From contig VGXC01000002.1 in NCBI GenBank assembly GCA_016873495.1, positions 62,001 to 126,000 of the forward strand: a DNA stretch of 64,000 bases, written 5' to 3'. The stretch comes from Nitrospira sp. GTDB lineage: Bacteria; Nitrospirota; Nitrospiria; Nitrospirales; Nitrospiraceae. Numbering within the stretch: position 1 is the stretch's first letter; each line of letters begins with the position of its first letter. Both the position numbers and the translations under genes were made by a program. Positions 35,230-43,335 of the stretch are shown here, piece after piece. The notes under the pieces were generated by a model. The model did no database searches, was not told the DNA's origin, and was given only the letters and a program-made list of their open reading frames with translations.

Positions 35230-36081
35230 TTAGGACATGGCCGGCGCGCCAGCCTGTACATCGTTCACAAATCGAACCAGCGCTTCTTTCCAATGCGGTA
35301 GCGTAATGCCAACGCCGGCCAGCACACGGTTCCCAAGGACCGTATAGGCCGGGCGGGGAACCACGCTACGCGTCTCCACCGTCGTGATCGGGCGCACCGG
35401 AACCGAGCGGCCCATGAGTGCCACGATCTCGCTGGCGAATTCATGCCAAGTACAGTCCCCCGAGCCGGTCGCATGGGCCACCCCGCGCAAAGGCACATTG
35501 GCCAAACGTGCGAGGGCATCGGCCAAGTCCCCAGCATGGGTGGGACAGCCACGTTGATCAGCCACCACGCGCAGCTCCGGTTGTTCGGCAGCCAAGCGCA
35601 TGATGGTTTTGACGAAGTTCTTTCCATGAAGACCGTAGAGCCAGGAGGTGCGGACGATCAATGTATCGGGGCAAGCTTGCCGCGCCAACCGCTCTCCTTC
35701 GTATTTCGACCGGCCGTATGAACCGAGAGGATTGGGCTGGTCCTGTTCGTCGTAAGGAGTATGCTTCCGTCCGTCGAATACGTAATCTGTGGAGATGACG
35801 ATCAACCGGGATCCGACGGCCGCAGCTGCTCTGGCGACCCGCTCAGTTCCCTCAGCATTTACGGCCATGGCGAGATCCGGTTCCCGCTCTGCCCCTTCCA
35901 CGTCGGTATAGGCAGCCGCATGGATCACCGATTCGGGACGTGCGTTACAAATGAACCGCTCAGCCTCCGGCTTCAGCAGATCGAATGTGGGCACGTCTGC
36001 AAGGACAAGGTCGTGGCCGCACAACGCCCTGGCCAGCTCATGCCCCAACTGGCCTTTGGCGCCGGTGATCAGGATGCGCAC
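35230..36081 (-). CDS. rfbD: dTDP-4-dehydrorhamnose reductase
   Basis: RmlD/RfbD reduces dTDP-4-keto-L-rhamnose to dTDP-L-rhamnose. The 283-residue SDR has MRILITGAKGQLGHELARAL, VIHAAAYTDVEGAE, ISTDYVFDGR, the catalytic YGRSKYEGE and RTSWLYGLHGKNFVKT. It overlaps the start of its neighbour rfbB's 3' end by 13 bp. The partner epimerase RmlC, normally needed between RmlB and RmlD, is absent from this cluster. Confidence 0.95.
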   Translation of the reverse strand: MRILITGAKGQLGHELARALCGHDLVLADVPTFDLLKPEAERFICNARPESVIHAAAYTDVEGAEREPDLAMAVNAEGTERVARAAAAVGSRLIVISTDYVFDGRKHTPYDEQDQPNPLGSYGRSKYEGERLARQACPDTLIVRTSWLYGLHGKNFVKTIMRLAAEQPELRVVADQRGCPTHAGDLADALARLANVPLRGVAHATGSGDCTWHEFASEIVALMGRSVPVRPITTVETRSVVPRPAYTVLGNRVLAGVGITLPHWKEALVRFVNDVQAGAPAMS

Positions 36082-37097
36082 GCCGATCCACCCTTGAGCC
36101 GTTGCCCATACGTCTGCTCATAGTAGGTCCGGAACTCGCCGGATTTGATCTTCCGCCACCACGCCTGATGGTTCCGATACCAATCCACCGTGGCGCAGAG
36201 TCCTTGCTCGAAGGATACGGTGGGAGCCCATCCCAAGGCGCGAAGACCGCTGCAGTCCACGGCATAGCGGCGATCATGGCCAGGCCGATCTTGCACAAAC
36301 CGGATCAGGGACTTGGGCTTGCCCAAGTGGGCCAGGATCATGTCCGCGACCGCCATATTTTCTCGTTCGTTGCCGCCCCCGATATTGTAAATTGTGCCCG
36401 GCTGACCGTGGCGAAAAACATGCTCAATGCCCGCACAGTGGTCGAACACGGAGAGCCAATCCCGCCGGTAACGCCCGTCGCCATACATGGGAAGCGGCTG
36501 GTCCTCCAGGGCATTGGTTACGAACAAAGGAATGAACTTTTCTGGGTACTGATTGGGCCCATAGGTATTGCTTCCCCTCGTGATCAGCACCGGGAATTGA
36601 TAGGTGGTCCAGTAGCTACGAACCAGCAGGTCGCCGCCGGCCTTGCTGGCTGAATAAGGACTGCGAGGGTCCAGGGGATCACCCTCTTTGGAGGATCCGG
36701 CTTCCACGCTTCCGTAGACTTCATCGGTACTAACATGTAAAAATTTGGTCACTCCTATCCGCCGCGCCTCGTCGAGCAAAACCGCCGTACCGATCACGTC
36801 GGTCTTCGCAAACGCCCCCGGCTCGACGATCGACCGATCCACATGCGTCTCCGCCGCGCAATTGATCACGCCTTCGATCCGGTGCTCTTTCATGACTTTG
36901 GCGACCTTCGAGGCATCACAGATATCGGCCTGAACGAACGTATACCGCGGGTGACCAGCTACGTCGGTGAGATTCTCAAGGTTCCCGGAGTAGCGAAGGG
37001 CATCTAAATTGACAACCGAGTCGGACTCATTGGCAAGCAAGCGCCGGACAAGATGTGATCCGATGAAGCCTGCTCCGCCCGTGACCAGGATCCGCAT
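36069..37097 (-). CDS. rfbB: dTDP-glucose 4,6-dehydratase
   Basis: RmlB/RfbB oxidises and dehydrates dTDP-glucose to the 4-keto-6-deoxy sugar. The 342-residue extended SDR shows ILVTGGAGFIGSHLVRRLL, AAETHVDRSI, HVSTDEVYGS, the catalytic YSASKAGGD and the TRGSNTYGPNQYPEKFIPLF block. It lies 2 bp after the nucleotidyltransferase gene and overlaps rfbD, so rfbA-like, rfbB and rfbD form one unit. Confidence 0.96.
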   Translation of the reverse strand: MRILVTGGAGFIGSHLVRRLLANESDSVVNLDALRYSGNLENLTDVAGHPRYTFVQADICDASKVAKVMKEHRIEGVINCAAETHVDRSIVEPGAFAKTDVIGTAVLLDEARRIGVTKFLHVSTDEVYGSVEAGSSKEGDPLDPRSPYSASKAGGDLLVRSYWTTYQFPVLITRGSNTYGPNQYPEKFIPLFVTNALEDQPLPMYGDGRYRRDWLSVFDHCAGIEHVFRHGQPGTIYNIGGGNERENMAVADMILAHLGKPKSLIRFVQDRPGHDRRYAVDCSGLRALGWAPTVSFEQGLCATVDWYRNHQAWWRKIKSGEFRTYYEQTYGQRLKGGSACAS

Positions 37098-37099
37098 CG

Positions 37100-37861
37100 T
37101 TAGGCCCCCTGCCTGACGCTGGCGGCCCCGACGTCCAACTTATTCGCACCGCTCTGAGCAACCAACTGATTGGCCAGCAGCAGCGATTCGATGGTTCCGG
37201 CGTCGGTCCACCATCCGTCTAGGACATCCCATGTCAACTGTCCAGCCTGGATATAGGCATTGTTGACATCCGTAATCTCCAGTTCTCCCCGCCCAGACGG
37301 CTTGAGCGTCTTGATGATCTCGAAGACCCGTGAATCGTAAAAATAAATCCCTGTCACGGCATAGGTCGATCGCGGATTGGCCGGCTTCTCCTCAATCTTG
37401 ACCACCCGCTCCCCTTCCAACACCGGCACGCCGAAGCGTTGAGGGTCCTTCACCTCCTTCAACAGGATCTTGGCCCCGACCTGCTGTTTCCGAAAAGCCT
37501 GCGCGGCGCGCAGTACATTCCCTTCTATGATGTTATCGCCGAGCATGACACAGACGGCCTCTCCCTCCGCGAAGTGCTCGGCCAGCCGCAACGCATCCGC
37601 AATGCCGCCTTCCCCTTCCTGATAGGTATAGCCCAGGTGCTGCAGCCCGAACTCCTTGCCGTTTCCCAACAATCGGAGGAAGTCTCCCGCATTATTCCCG
37701 CCGGTCACGATAAGAATCTCGTGGATCCCAGCATTCACCAATGTCTGGATGGGATAATAAATCATCGGCCGGTTGTACACCGGCAGCAAGTGTTTATTGG
37801 TGACCTTCGTCAACGGATGCAGCCTAGTTCCCAGGCCGCCAGCCAGCACCACCCCTTTCAT
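37100..37861 (-). CDS. rfbA: Glucose-1-phosphate thymidylyltransferase-like sugar nucleotidyltransferase (RmlA-like)
   Basis: This enzyme activates a sugar-1-phosphate, most likely making dTDP-glucose for RmlB downstream. From the ATG at 37861 it has 253 residues: MKGVVLAGGLGTRLHPLTKVTNKHLLPVYN (nucleotide loop), MLGDNII (metal Asp), FGVPVLEGERVVKIEEKP, and a C-terminal WWTDAGTIESLLLAN. It is shorter than the ~290-residue E. coli RmlA, as in the short RmlA-like group lacking the C-terminal allosteric helices. The open frame upstream to 38248 runs inside the next gene and shows no protein features. Confidence 0.9.
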   Translation of the reverse strand: MKGVVLAGGLGTRLHPLTKVTNKHLLPVYNRPMIYYPIQTLVNAGIHEILIVTGGNNAGDFLRLLGNGKEFGLQHLGYTYQEGEGGIADALRLAEHFAEGEAVCVMLGDNIIEGNVLRAAQAFRKQQVGAKILLKEVKDPQRFGVPVLEGERVVKIEEKPANPRSTYAVTGIYFYDSRVFEIIKTLKPSGRGELEITDVNNAYIQAGQLTWDVLDGWWTDAGTIESLLLANQLVAQSGANKLDVGAASVRQGA

Positions 37862-37881
37862 TGCCCCTCCCGCCTCGACCG

Positions 37882-38886
37882 CTACAGAATCTTCCGGAAA
37901 TATTCGATAGTCTGTTGGAGTCCATCCTCTAAGGCAATGGCCGGCTCCCAATGCAACAGCGCCTTGGCCCTCCGGATGTCGGGCCGCCGAACCTTCGGGT
38001 CGTCGACCGGAAGCGGTTTTTGCACGATCGCACTCTTCGATTCCGTCAACTTCAGCACCAGTCGACCGATCTCCGCGACGGTCAGCTCGCGCGGGTTTCC
38101 GATATTGACGGGATCGTGTACGGTCTCGCGAGTTCGTTCGGTCCGCTGAGTCAGGAATTCGGCGCGATCCGTCCGCTCCGCCACGCTCGTATCCGACTCG
38201 ATCATGAGCAGCGCTACGATACCCCTGACCAGATCGTCCACATAACAAAAGCTGCGGGTTTGCGACCCGTCTCCGAACATCGTCAGTGGATGTCCCTGCA
38301 GCGCTTGTACGATGAAGTTGGACACTACACGGCCATCGTGCGGCCTCATGCGAGGACCGAAGGTATTAAAGATTCTCACGATGCGCGTATCTAGGCCATG
38401 GTAGCGGTGATAGGCCATCGTCATGGCCTCGGCAAACCGCTTGGCTTCATCGTAGACGCCCCGAGGGCTCAGCGGATTGACATTGCCCCAGTACGACTCA
38501 GACTGGGGGTTCACCAAGGGGTCCCCATATACTTCCGAGGTACTGGCCAACAAAAACCTCGCCCCCTTGGCTTTCGCCAGTCCAAGCGCCTTGTGGGTAC
38601 CCAGCGCACCCACCTTCAAAGTGGCAATCGGCAGATCCAGATAGTCCTGCGGGCTTGCCGGCGAAGCGAAATGCATCACCGCATCTAGCGGCCCCTCCAC
38701 ATGCAGATAGTCGCAGACATTGTACTTAATGAACGAGAACCGTTCGTCCCCCATCAAATGGGCGATGTTCTCGGGACGACCGGTCACCAGATTGTCCACT
38801 GCGAGCACCCGATGCCCCTGGCCGATCAGCACATCGCACAAATGACTTCCGAGGAACCCGGCCCCGCCCGTGATTAAAATTCGCAT
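37882..38886 (-). CDS. UDP-glucuronate decarboxylase-like NAD-dependent epimerase/dehydratase
   Basis: The 334-residue SDR resembles UDP-xylose synthases, which convert UDP-glucuronate to UDP-xylose. Motifs: [41 protein letters not shown], catalytic Tyr145/Lys149 in GVYDEAKR, and IFNTFGPRM with [14 protein letters not shown]. Normal relatives run directly from the VALLMxSD stretch to PVNIGNP. Here about 24 extra residues rich in Arg, Thr and Glu (233-256) are inserted there. The insert is in frame and lies away from the active site. No UDP-glucose dehydrogenase gene is seen nearby. Confidence 0.9.
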   Translation of the reverse strand: MRILITGGAGFLGSHLCDVLIGQGHRVLAVDNLVTGRPENIAHLMGDERFSFIKYNVCDYLHVEGPLDAVMHFASPASPQDYLDLPIATLKVGALGTHKALGLAKAKGARFLLASTSEVYGDPLVNPQSESYWGNVNPLSPRGVYDEAKRFAEAMTMAYHRYHGLDTRIVRIFNTFGPRMRPHDGRVVSNFIVQALQGHPLTMFGDGSQTRSFCYVDDLVRGIVALLMIESDTSVAERTDRAEFLTQRTERTRETVHDPVNIGNPRELTVAEIGRLVLKLTESKSAIVQKPLPVDDPKVRRPDIRRAKALLHWEPAIALEDGLQQTIEYFRKIL

Positions 38887-38952
38887 CTGCCATCCCCTCT
38901 CATCCAGGTCATCTCGGACGCGCTGCTCCCCAACCTCGCATACACACGCATC

Positions 38953-40065
38953 TCAGGCGGCCCAACCGGCTTGACTCACGACCCGACAATACACCGCTAC
39001 GGTTTCTCTCGCCGTCCGATCCCAGGAAAACTGCGCAGCCCTGGCCATGCCCCGTTCACGCAGATCGGTCCAGAGGGCCCGGTCCGTCAATACCCGTTCC
39101 ATATGACGCGTGAAGCCGTCAACATCCGAGGGCTCGACCAGAATCGCCGCTTCTCCCGCCACTTCCGGCAACGACGAAGCGCTGGAACTGATGACCGGGC
39201 AACCGCAGGCCATGGCTTCCAAGACGGGAAGCCCAAAGCCTTCGTACCGGGACGGAAACACAAAGAGACTCGCTCGTTGATAGAGTTCGATCAGACGCCC
39301 GTCACCGACCACTCCAGTGAAGACCGTCTGCCGTGCAATGCCCGTCTGTCGGATCAGCTCGTGCAGATCGATCCGTCGGCGAAAATCTCCGGCGAGCACT
39401 AGATCATACCGTTGTCGAAGCATTCCGGGCAGGCGACTGAACGCCTCCGCCAGCGTTTCGACATTTTTGGTCGGATCGGCTCCGGCGACACAGAGCACAT
39501 AAGGACGATCCACCCTACCAACAGCTTGAGGCGTAGGGGAAGGGTGGAAACGCTCCAGTTCAACTCCCGGATACACCACGGTAATCCGATCGGCCGGCAC
39601 CCCAAGCCGTTCCATGATATCCCTATTCGAGCAACGGGAGTCCGTCAGAACGTGATCGACCCGGCCCCACCGGTCACGCATCAACGCCCGCTCGATCAAC
39701 TCGTTTACATTCCACCGCCGACGCCGACCGGCTCCGAAGATCAGCGGCTTCACATCGTGGACCGTGGCCATGAACTTGCCGCGCTTCCAGGCCACACAGG
39801 AATCATAGGGAAAATGCAGCAGGTCGTACCGCCCGGCCAGGCAAGGCGCCACCTGCTCCCAGAAACGCCGCTTGAAAAACGGGAACCGGATCAGGCGATA
39901 GCGCATGTTCGGTCGCTCCGGAAACCGGTGCGACTCGTCCGGCATCAGGATTTCATACTGGTTCTCGACATCCACCCGCCCCAGGGCCTCGATCAAGGCT
40001 CGGCTGTATCGTCCGAGACCGACGTTGAAGTCCTTGAGATGCCACGCCGCAATCACCACTTTCAT
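38953..40065 (-). CDS. Glycosyltransferase family 4
   Basis: This is a GT-B retaining glycosyltransferase, probably adding a hexose such as mannose to a lipid-linked glycan. The ATG at 40065 gives the usual start [24 protein letters not shown] (370 residues). An earlier ATG at 40104 would add 13 residues. The C-terminal domain has [31 protein letters not shown] and the E-x7-E region [23 protein letters not shown]. It lies among sugar-nucleotide genes, where donors such as GDP-mannose are made. Confidence 0.93.
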   Translation of the reverse strand: MKVVIAAWHLKDFNVGLGRYSRALIEALGRVDVENQYEILMPDESHRFPERPNMRYRLIRFPFFKRRFWEQVAPCLAGRYDLLHFPYDSCVAWKRGKFMATVHDVKPLIFGAGRRRRWNVNELIERALMRDRWGRVDHVLTDSRCSNRDIMERLGVPADRITVVYPGVELERFHPSPTPQAVGRVDRPYVLCVAGADPTKNVETLAEAFSRLPGMLRQRYDLVLAGDFRRRIDLHELIRQTGIARQTVFTGVVGDGRLIELYQRASLFVFPSRYEGFGLPVLEAMACGCPVISSSASSLPEVAGEAAILVEPSDVDGFTRHMERVLTDRALWTDLRERGMARAAQFSWDRTARETVAVYCRVVSQAGWAA

Positions 40066-40124
40066 AGGACCGGGCCTGGGCGCGCCCCCATATAACCGAG
40101 CCATGGCCGTTCGTCAATCATTTA

Positions 40125-40886
40125 TCAAGGCTCCTGCGCAGCCGTCGCAACCTTGGTCGCTCCGAGGATCAATCCCTCGCCGAACAGCACGGCGTCCGAG
40201 AGGATTGCCTGCCTCACGGAAGCCACTGAGGGATGGGTTGCGGCCGATCGCTTCCCCTTCGTCAAGAGCAGACGCCGGATTGCCTGATACAACCATGAGT
40301 CCTTCTTCAGTTCCCGATTGGTCTGGACCAAGTCCACCCGGAATCCCCAGCGGCTCAGGACATACCGCAGTTCTAGAAACCCGATCGGATTGATATGCGC
40401 AATCGGCTGCTCCGCTCCGGTGGCCGGATCGACTTCGACCATGTAATGAAATTGGTCCGGGTAGCCCCGCAATAAGTAGCTGAGCCGCGACCGAATGGAC
40501 AAGACATTGGGGGTCGTGACGTAGAACATGCCCCCCTTGCGCAAGATCCGGTTGGCTTCCCGGGCCAACAAGTGAGGGTTTTCGATATGCTCGATCCCCT
40601 CGACACAGGCCACCGCCTCGAACGTCTCGCTCTCGAACGGCAGGACGGTGTTGAGGTTCACGCGGACAGCGGAGCGCCCGGGAACGACGAAACCCTCGGG
40701 GCATAAATCAGCGGAGACAACCTCCCGCCCTCCGTCGAGCAACAATTGACTCAAGGCGCCGGTCCCGCAAGGGATGTCCAACACCCGCCGGTGACCCGCG
40801 TCCAAGATGAGTTGGGCCACCTGCAGACGAGTCATGTGAACGGTATTGGGGCCCTGGTGGTCCGGGTGTACGTGGTCAAAGGTCAT
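40125..40886 (-). CDS. Class I SAM-dependent methyltransferase
   Basis: The 253-residue protein has a type 11 methyltransferase core: VLDIPCGTGALSQLLLDGG (motif I), VVSADLCPEGF, VACVEGIEHIENPHLLAREANRILRKGGMFYVTTPN. The C-terminal half is rich in basic and aromatic residues. It probably methylates a sugar residue of the surface polysaccharide, judging only by the glycosyltransferases on either side. It is divergent from the plus-strand GT2 gene at 41026. The 139 bp between them hold no convincing promoter. Confidence 0.88.
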   Translation of the reverse strand: MTFDHVHPDHQGPNTVHMTRLQVAQLILDAGHRRVLDIPCGTGALSQLLLDGGREVVSADLCPEGFVVPGRSAVRVNLNTVLPFESETFEAVACVEGIEHIENPHLLAREANRILRKGGMFYVTTPNVLSIRSRLSYLLRGYPDQFHYMVEVDPATGAEQPIAHINPIGFLELRYVLSRWGFRVDLVQTNRELKKDSWLYQAIRRLLLTKGKRSAATHPSVASVRQAILSDAVLFGEGLILGATKVATAAQEP

Positions 40887-41025
40887 CGTTCAATCTCCCG
40901 TACGATCTCGTGTCGATCCCGATAGACAGCACCGCTCAAAAAAGTGGCGTTTGCACCTGCCACCTCAACGTCCCATCTGCTATGATGAGCCCCGTTTATC
41001 GCGGCCATCTTTTTTTCGGTGAGGC

Positions 41026-41943
41026 ATGCCTCTCGTCAGCGCCATCATTCCTGCGTACAACGGAGCCTCCCGCTACCTGGACCAGGCCATCGACAGCGTG
41101 CTGGCCCAAACGTGGCAGGACTTGGAACTCATCGTGGTGGACGATGCCTCGACCGACGAAACGGCCCGGCTCGTCTTGCAATTCTCCAGGGCCCGTTACT
41201 TCAAGCGGCCCGAGAACGGCGGACAGGCAGCGGCACGCAACGACGGGGCTCGCCTCGCCTCCGGCACCTACCTGGCCTTCCTCGATCAAGACGACCTGTG
41301 GGTCCCCTCGTTCATCGAGGAAACCCTGGCAATGTTGCAGGCCCAGCCCGAGGTCGCGCTCGTCCACTGCGACGGATACCAGATGGACGAGGGCGGCGCC
41401 CCCCTGCACTATGACGCCGCTATAAAGCAGGGCCGGACGATCACGCAGTTGCTGCGCGGCGGCCATGATGTCGCCACGTCCGGCTCGCTGTTCCGCAAGA
41501 CTTGTTTCAACGCCGTGGGGGGCTACGACGACTCCTTGGCGGTCTGGGAAGATATCGACCTGGCGATCCGACTGTATCAGCGCTTTCCCCTCCTGCACCT
41601 GCCCAAGCCACTGTACCGCCATCGGCTCTATGCCCGCAACGTCTCACGGGACATTTCATCGGCACGGGCACTCACGGGGAGACAGCGATTTCTCGAAAAA
41701 CACGCTCCTGTCTGCCCCCCGGGCACCCAACTGGCCGAAGCCCTTGCCCGCGATTGGGCCCATTATTACGGAGACCTGGGGAAGTGTCATCTGAACAATG
41801 GCCACATCCGCCAGGCGCGCCAAGCCTTCCGCCGGGCGATCCGCCATCAGCCTCTCAATTACAAGGTTCTGCTCAGGCTGCTTCGCTCCTATCTTTTCAG
41901 CAATGCGCCGCCGGCTTCGGCGCCTTCACAGCATATACGGTGA
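41026..41943 (+). CDS. Glycosyltransferase family 2
   Basis: This is an inverting GT-A enzyme of 305 residues: LVSAIIPAYNGASRYLDQAIDSVLAQTWQDLEL at the start, VVDDASTDET, a DQDD metal-binding motif in AFLDQDDLWVP, and EDIDLAIRLYQRF near the acceptor site. It is the only plus-strand gene in the 41-64 kb region. A GGTGAGG site precedes the ATG. Its last 47 bp overlap the 3' end of the opposing methyltransferase gene. Confidence 0.93.
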   Translation: MPLVSAIIPAYNGASRYLDQAIDSVLAQTWQDLELIVVDDASTDETARLVLQFSRARYFKRPENGGQAAARNDGARLASGTYLAFLDQDDLWVPSFIEETLAMLQAQPEVALVHCDGYQMDEGGAPLHYDAAIKQGRTITQLLRGGHDVATSGSLFRKTCFNAVGGYDDSLAVWEDIDLAIRLYQRFPLLHLPKPLYRHRLYARNVSRDISSARALTGRQRFLEKHAPVCPPGTQLAEALARDWAHYYGDLGKCHLNNGHIRQARQAFRRAIRHQPLNYKVLLRLLRSYLFSNAPPASAPSQHIR

Positions 41944-42922
41944 TCTCCGTTCCATGTCCAAGGTGGCCGACCGCGAGACACCAGAGCCTCACGAACGGCT
42001 TGACGATTCGATGCAAAGAAAACTCCCGCCCCAAACGATGCATCCAGGCACGCTCCAGGCTGGCCAGAAAGAAGGCCGTCCCGACCCCGGTTCTCTCGCG
42101 CCGCACCTGATACCCTCCGTCTCGAAGCAGCCGCCGGAGCGTAGGTCGCTCGAAATGATAGAGATGGCGGGGGATATCCCATTGGATCCACTGCGTACCG
42201 AATAGCTTGGCTTCCAGGCTGCCGGCATTCGGCACCGTGACGACCAACATCCCTCCGGGCTTGAGCAACTGCCAGGCCCGAGCCAAGACCTCGCGAGGAC
42301 TGAACATATGCTCCAGCGAGTGACTGAACACGATGACATCGAAAAACTCATGCTGGAATGGCGCATCCTCCAGCGTTCCGGCGTGAACGCATTCTCCCAC
42401 CCGCGCATTCGCATAGGCAACGGCCTGTGCGTTCATTTCAACCCCGAATACCTTCCACACTTGGTCCTGGAACGACTTGAGATTGACCCCGCCGCCGCAT
42501 CCGACATCGAGCAAACGCCCCCCGCCCACATAGGGCAGAATGTCCCGGCCCCGCAAGACCCGCCAGGCCCACTCCGGAAACAGCAAAAACTTCCGCAGCC
42601 ATCTCCAACCCGCGCCGAGGCGGGCGGCAGGATATCCATAATAATCCTCCATGACCCAGCGCTTGACAAGCCGAGACAGCCGCTTTCCCAAACGGTCGAT
42701 TGAAGTTGGCTGCCTGGGAACCGCGCCGACGTAATAAACGGGCGGGTAATAGGCCCCGATCTCGCCCCACGTCGGACGCGGATTCACAAACAACAATCCG
42801 CACTCCATGCAACGGACCAGAGCGAATTTTACGCGGGCAGATAACGAACTTTCCTCCTCATGGATCGCAACCGGTTCCATCCCGGACGATCCGCAGAGGT
42901 TACAGGCGACCGTTTCCATCAT
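41897..42922 (-). CDS. Class I SAM-dependent methyltransferase with N-terminal zinc-ribbon-like motif
   Basis: The 341-residue protein starts with two CxxC pairs (CNLCGSS and CMECGLLFVNPRP), typical of polysaccharide-cluster methyltransferases with a zinc ribbon. An AdoMet core follows: LLDVGCGGGVNLKSFQDQ, VFGVEMNAQAV, VIVFSHSLEHMFSPREVLARAWQLLKPGGMLVVTVPN. The C-terminal part contains HLYHFERPTLRRLLRDGGY, also usual in this group, and a hydrophobic tail segment. The likely target is a sugar or lipid-linked glycan. It ends inside the convergent GT2 gene. Confidence 0.92.
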   Translation of the reverse strand: MMETVACNLCGSSGMEPVAIHEEESSLSARVKFALVRCMECGLLFVNPRPTWGEIGAYYPPVYYVGAVPRQPTSIDRLGKRLSRLVKRWVMEDYYGYPAARLGAGWRWLRKFLLFPEWAWRVLRGRDILPYVGGGRLLDVGCGGGVNLKSFQDQVWKVFGVEMNAQAVAYANARVGECVHAGTLEDAPFQHEFFDVIVFSHSLEHMFSPREVLARAWQLLKPGGMLVVTVPNAGSLEAKLFGTQWIQWDIPRHLYHFERPTLRRLLRDGGYQVRRERTGVGTAFFLASLERAWMHRLGREFSLHRIVKPFVRLWCLAVGHLGHGTEITVYAVKAPKPAAHC

Positions 42923-43335
42923 CGTCCCTCACGATCACTGCAACACCGCCGGGCCCCGACACTTCACGGTCAATCATGGCCGCCATCACCTCATGCCCTC
43001 TACGGTTCCCTGCGCATCGTCAGACACCAGCGCCACTCCCGCGGTCGGAGTCCCGCAGCTTGGCGCTGCGGATCGGCCTGAGACAGAGGTTCAGCGCCGA
43101 AACAACCATCCCCAGGGAAATCAGTGAGATGCGTTCCTTCGACAGGGGCAAGGAAACCCGGCATGCAGACAGAAAACACCAGGCCGGCGCCAGCGGAGCC
43201 GCTTCGATCCAGCCGGACTTGAGAACCCCTTCGGCGTAGCGCATGGCGGCGCAGGAGGTTCAACCAGAGCCAATGGCCCCCGCTCCCTGACATGGGACAC
43301 ATCCATGCTCCCCTGCAAGCCCGATCCGAGCGGCA
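42923..43335. other. 413-bp gap without a supported gene
   Basis: Several short frames cross this stretch on the minus strand (for example 43020-43244), but none has a ribosome-binding site, a recognisable domain or a sensible overlap with the neighbours. The lengthy gap inside an otherwise packed cluster suggests a decayed gene or a repeat-rich spacer. I see no clear hairpin terminator. Confidence 0.4.

Noticed and set aside
37100-38248. Nucleotidyltransferase extended to 382 residues
   Set aside because: The added part is antisense-like, low-complexity reading of the neighbouring UXS-like gene. The ATG at 37861 starts the conserved MKGVVLAGG.
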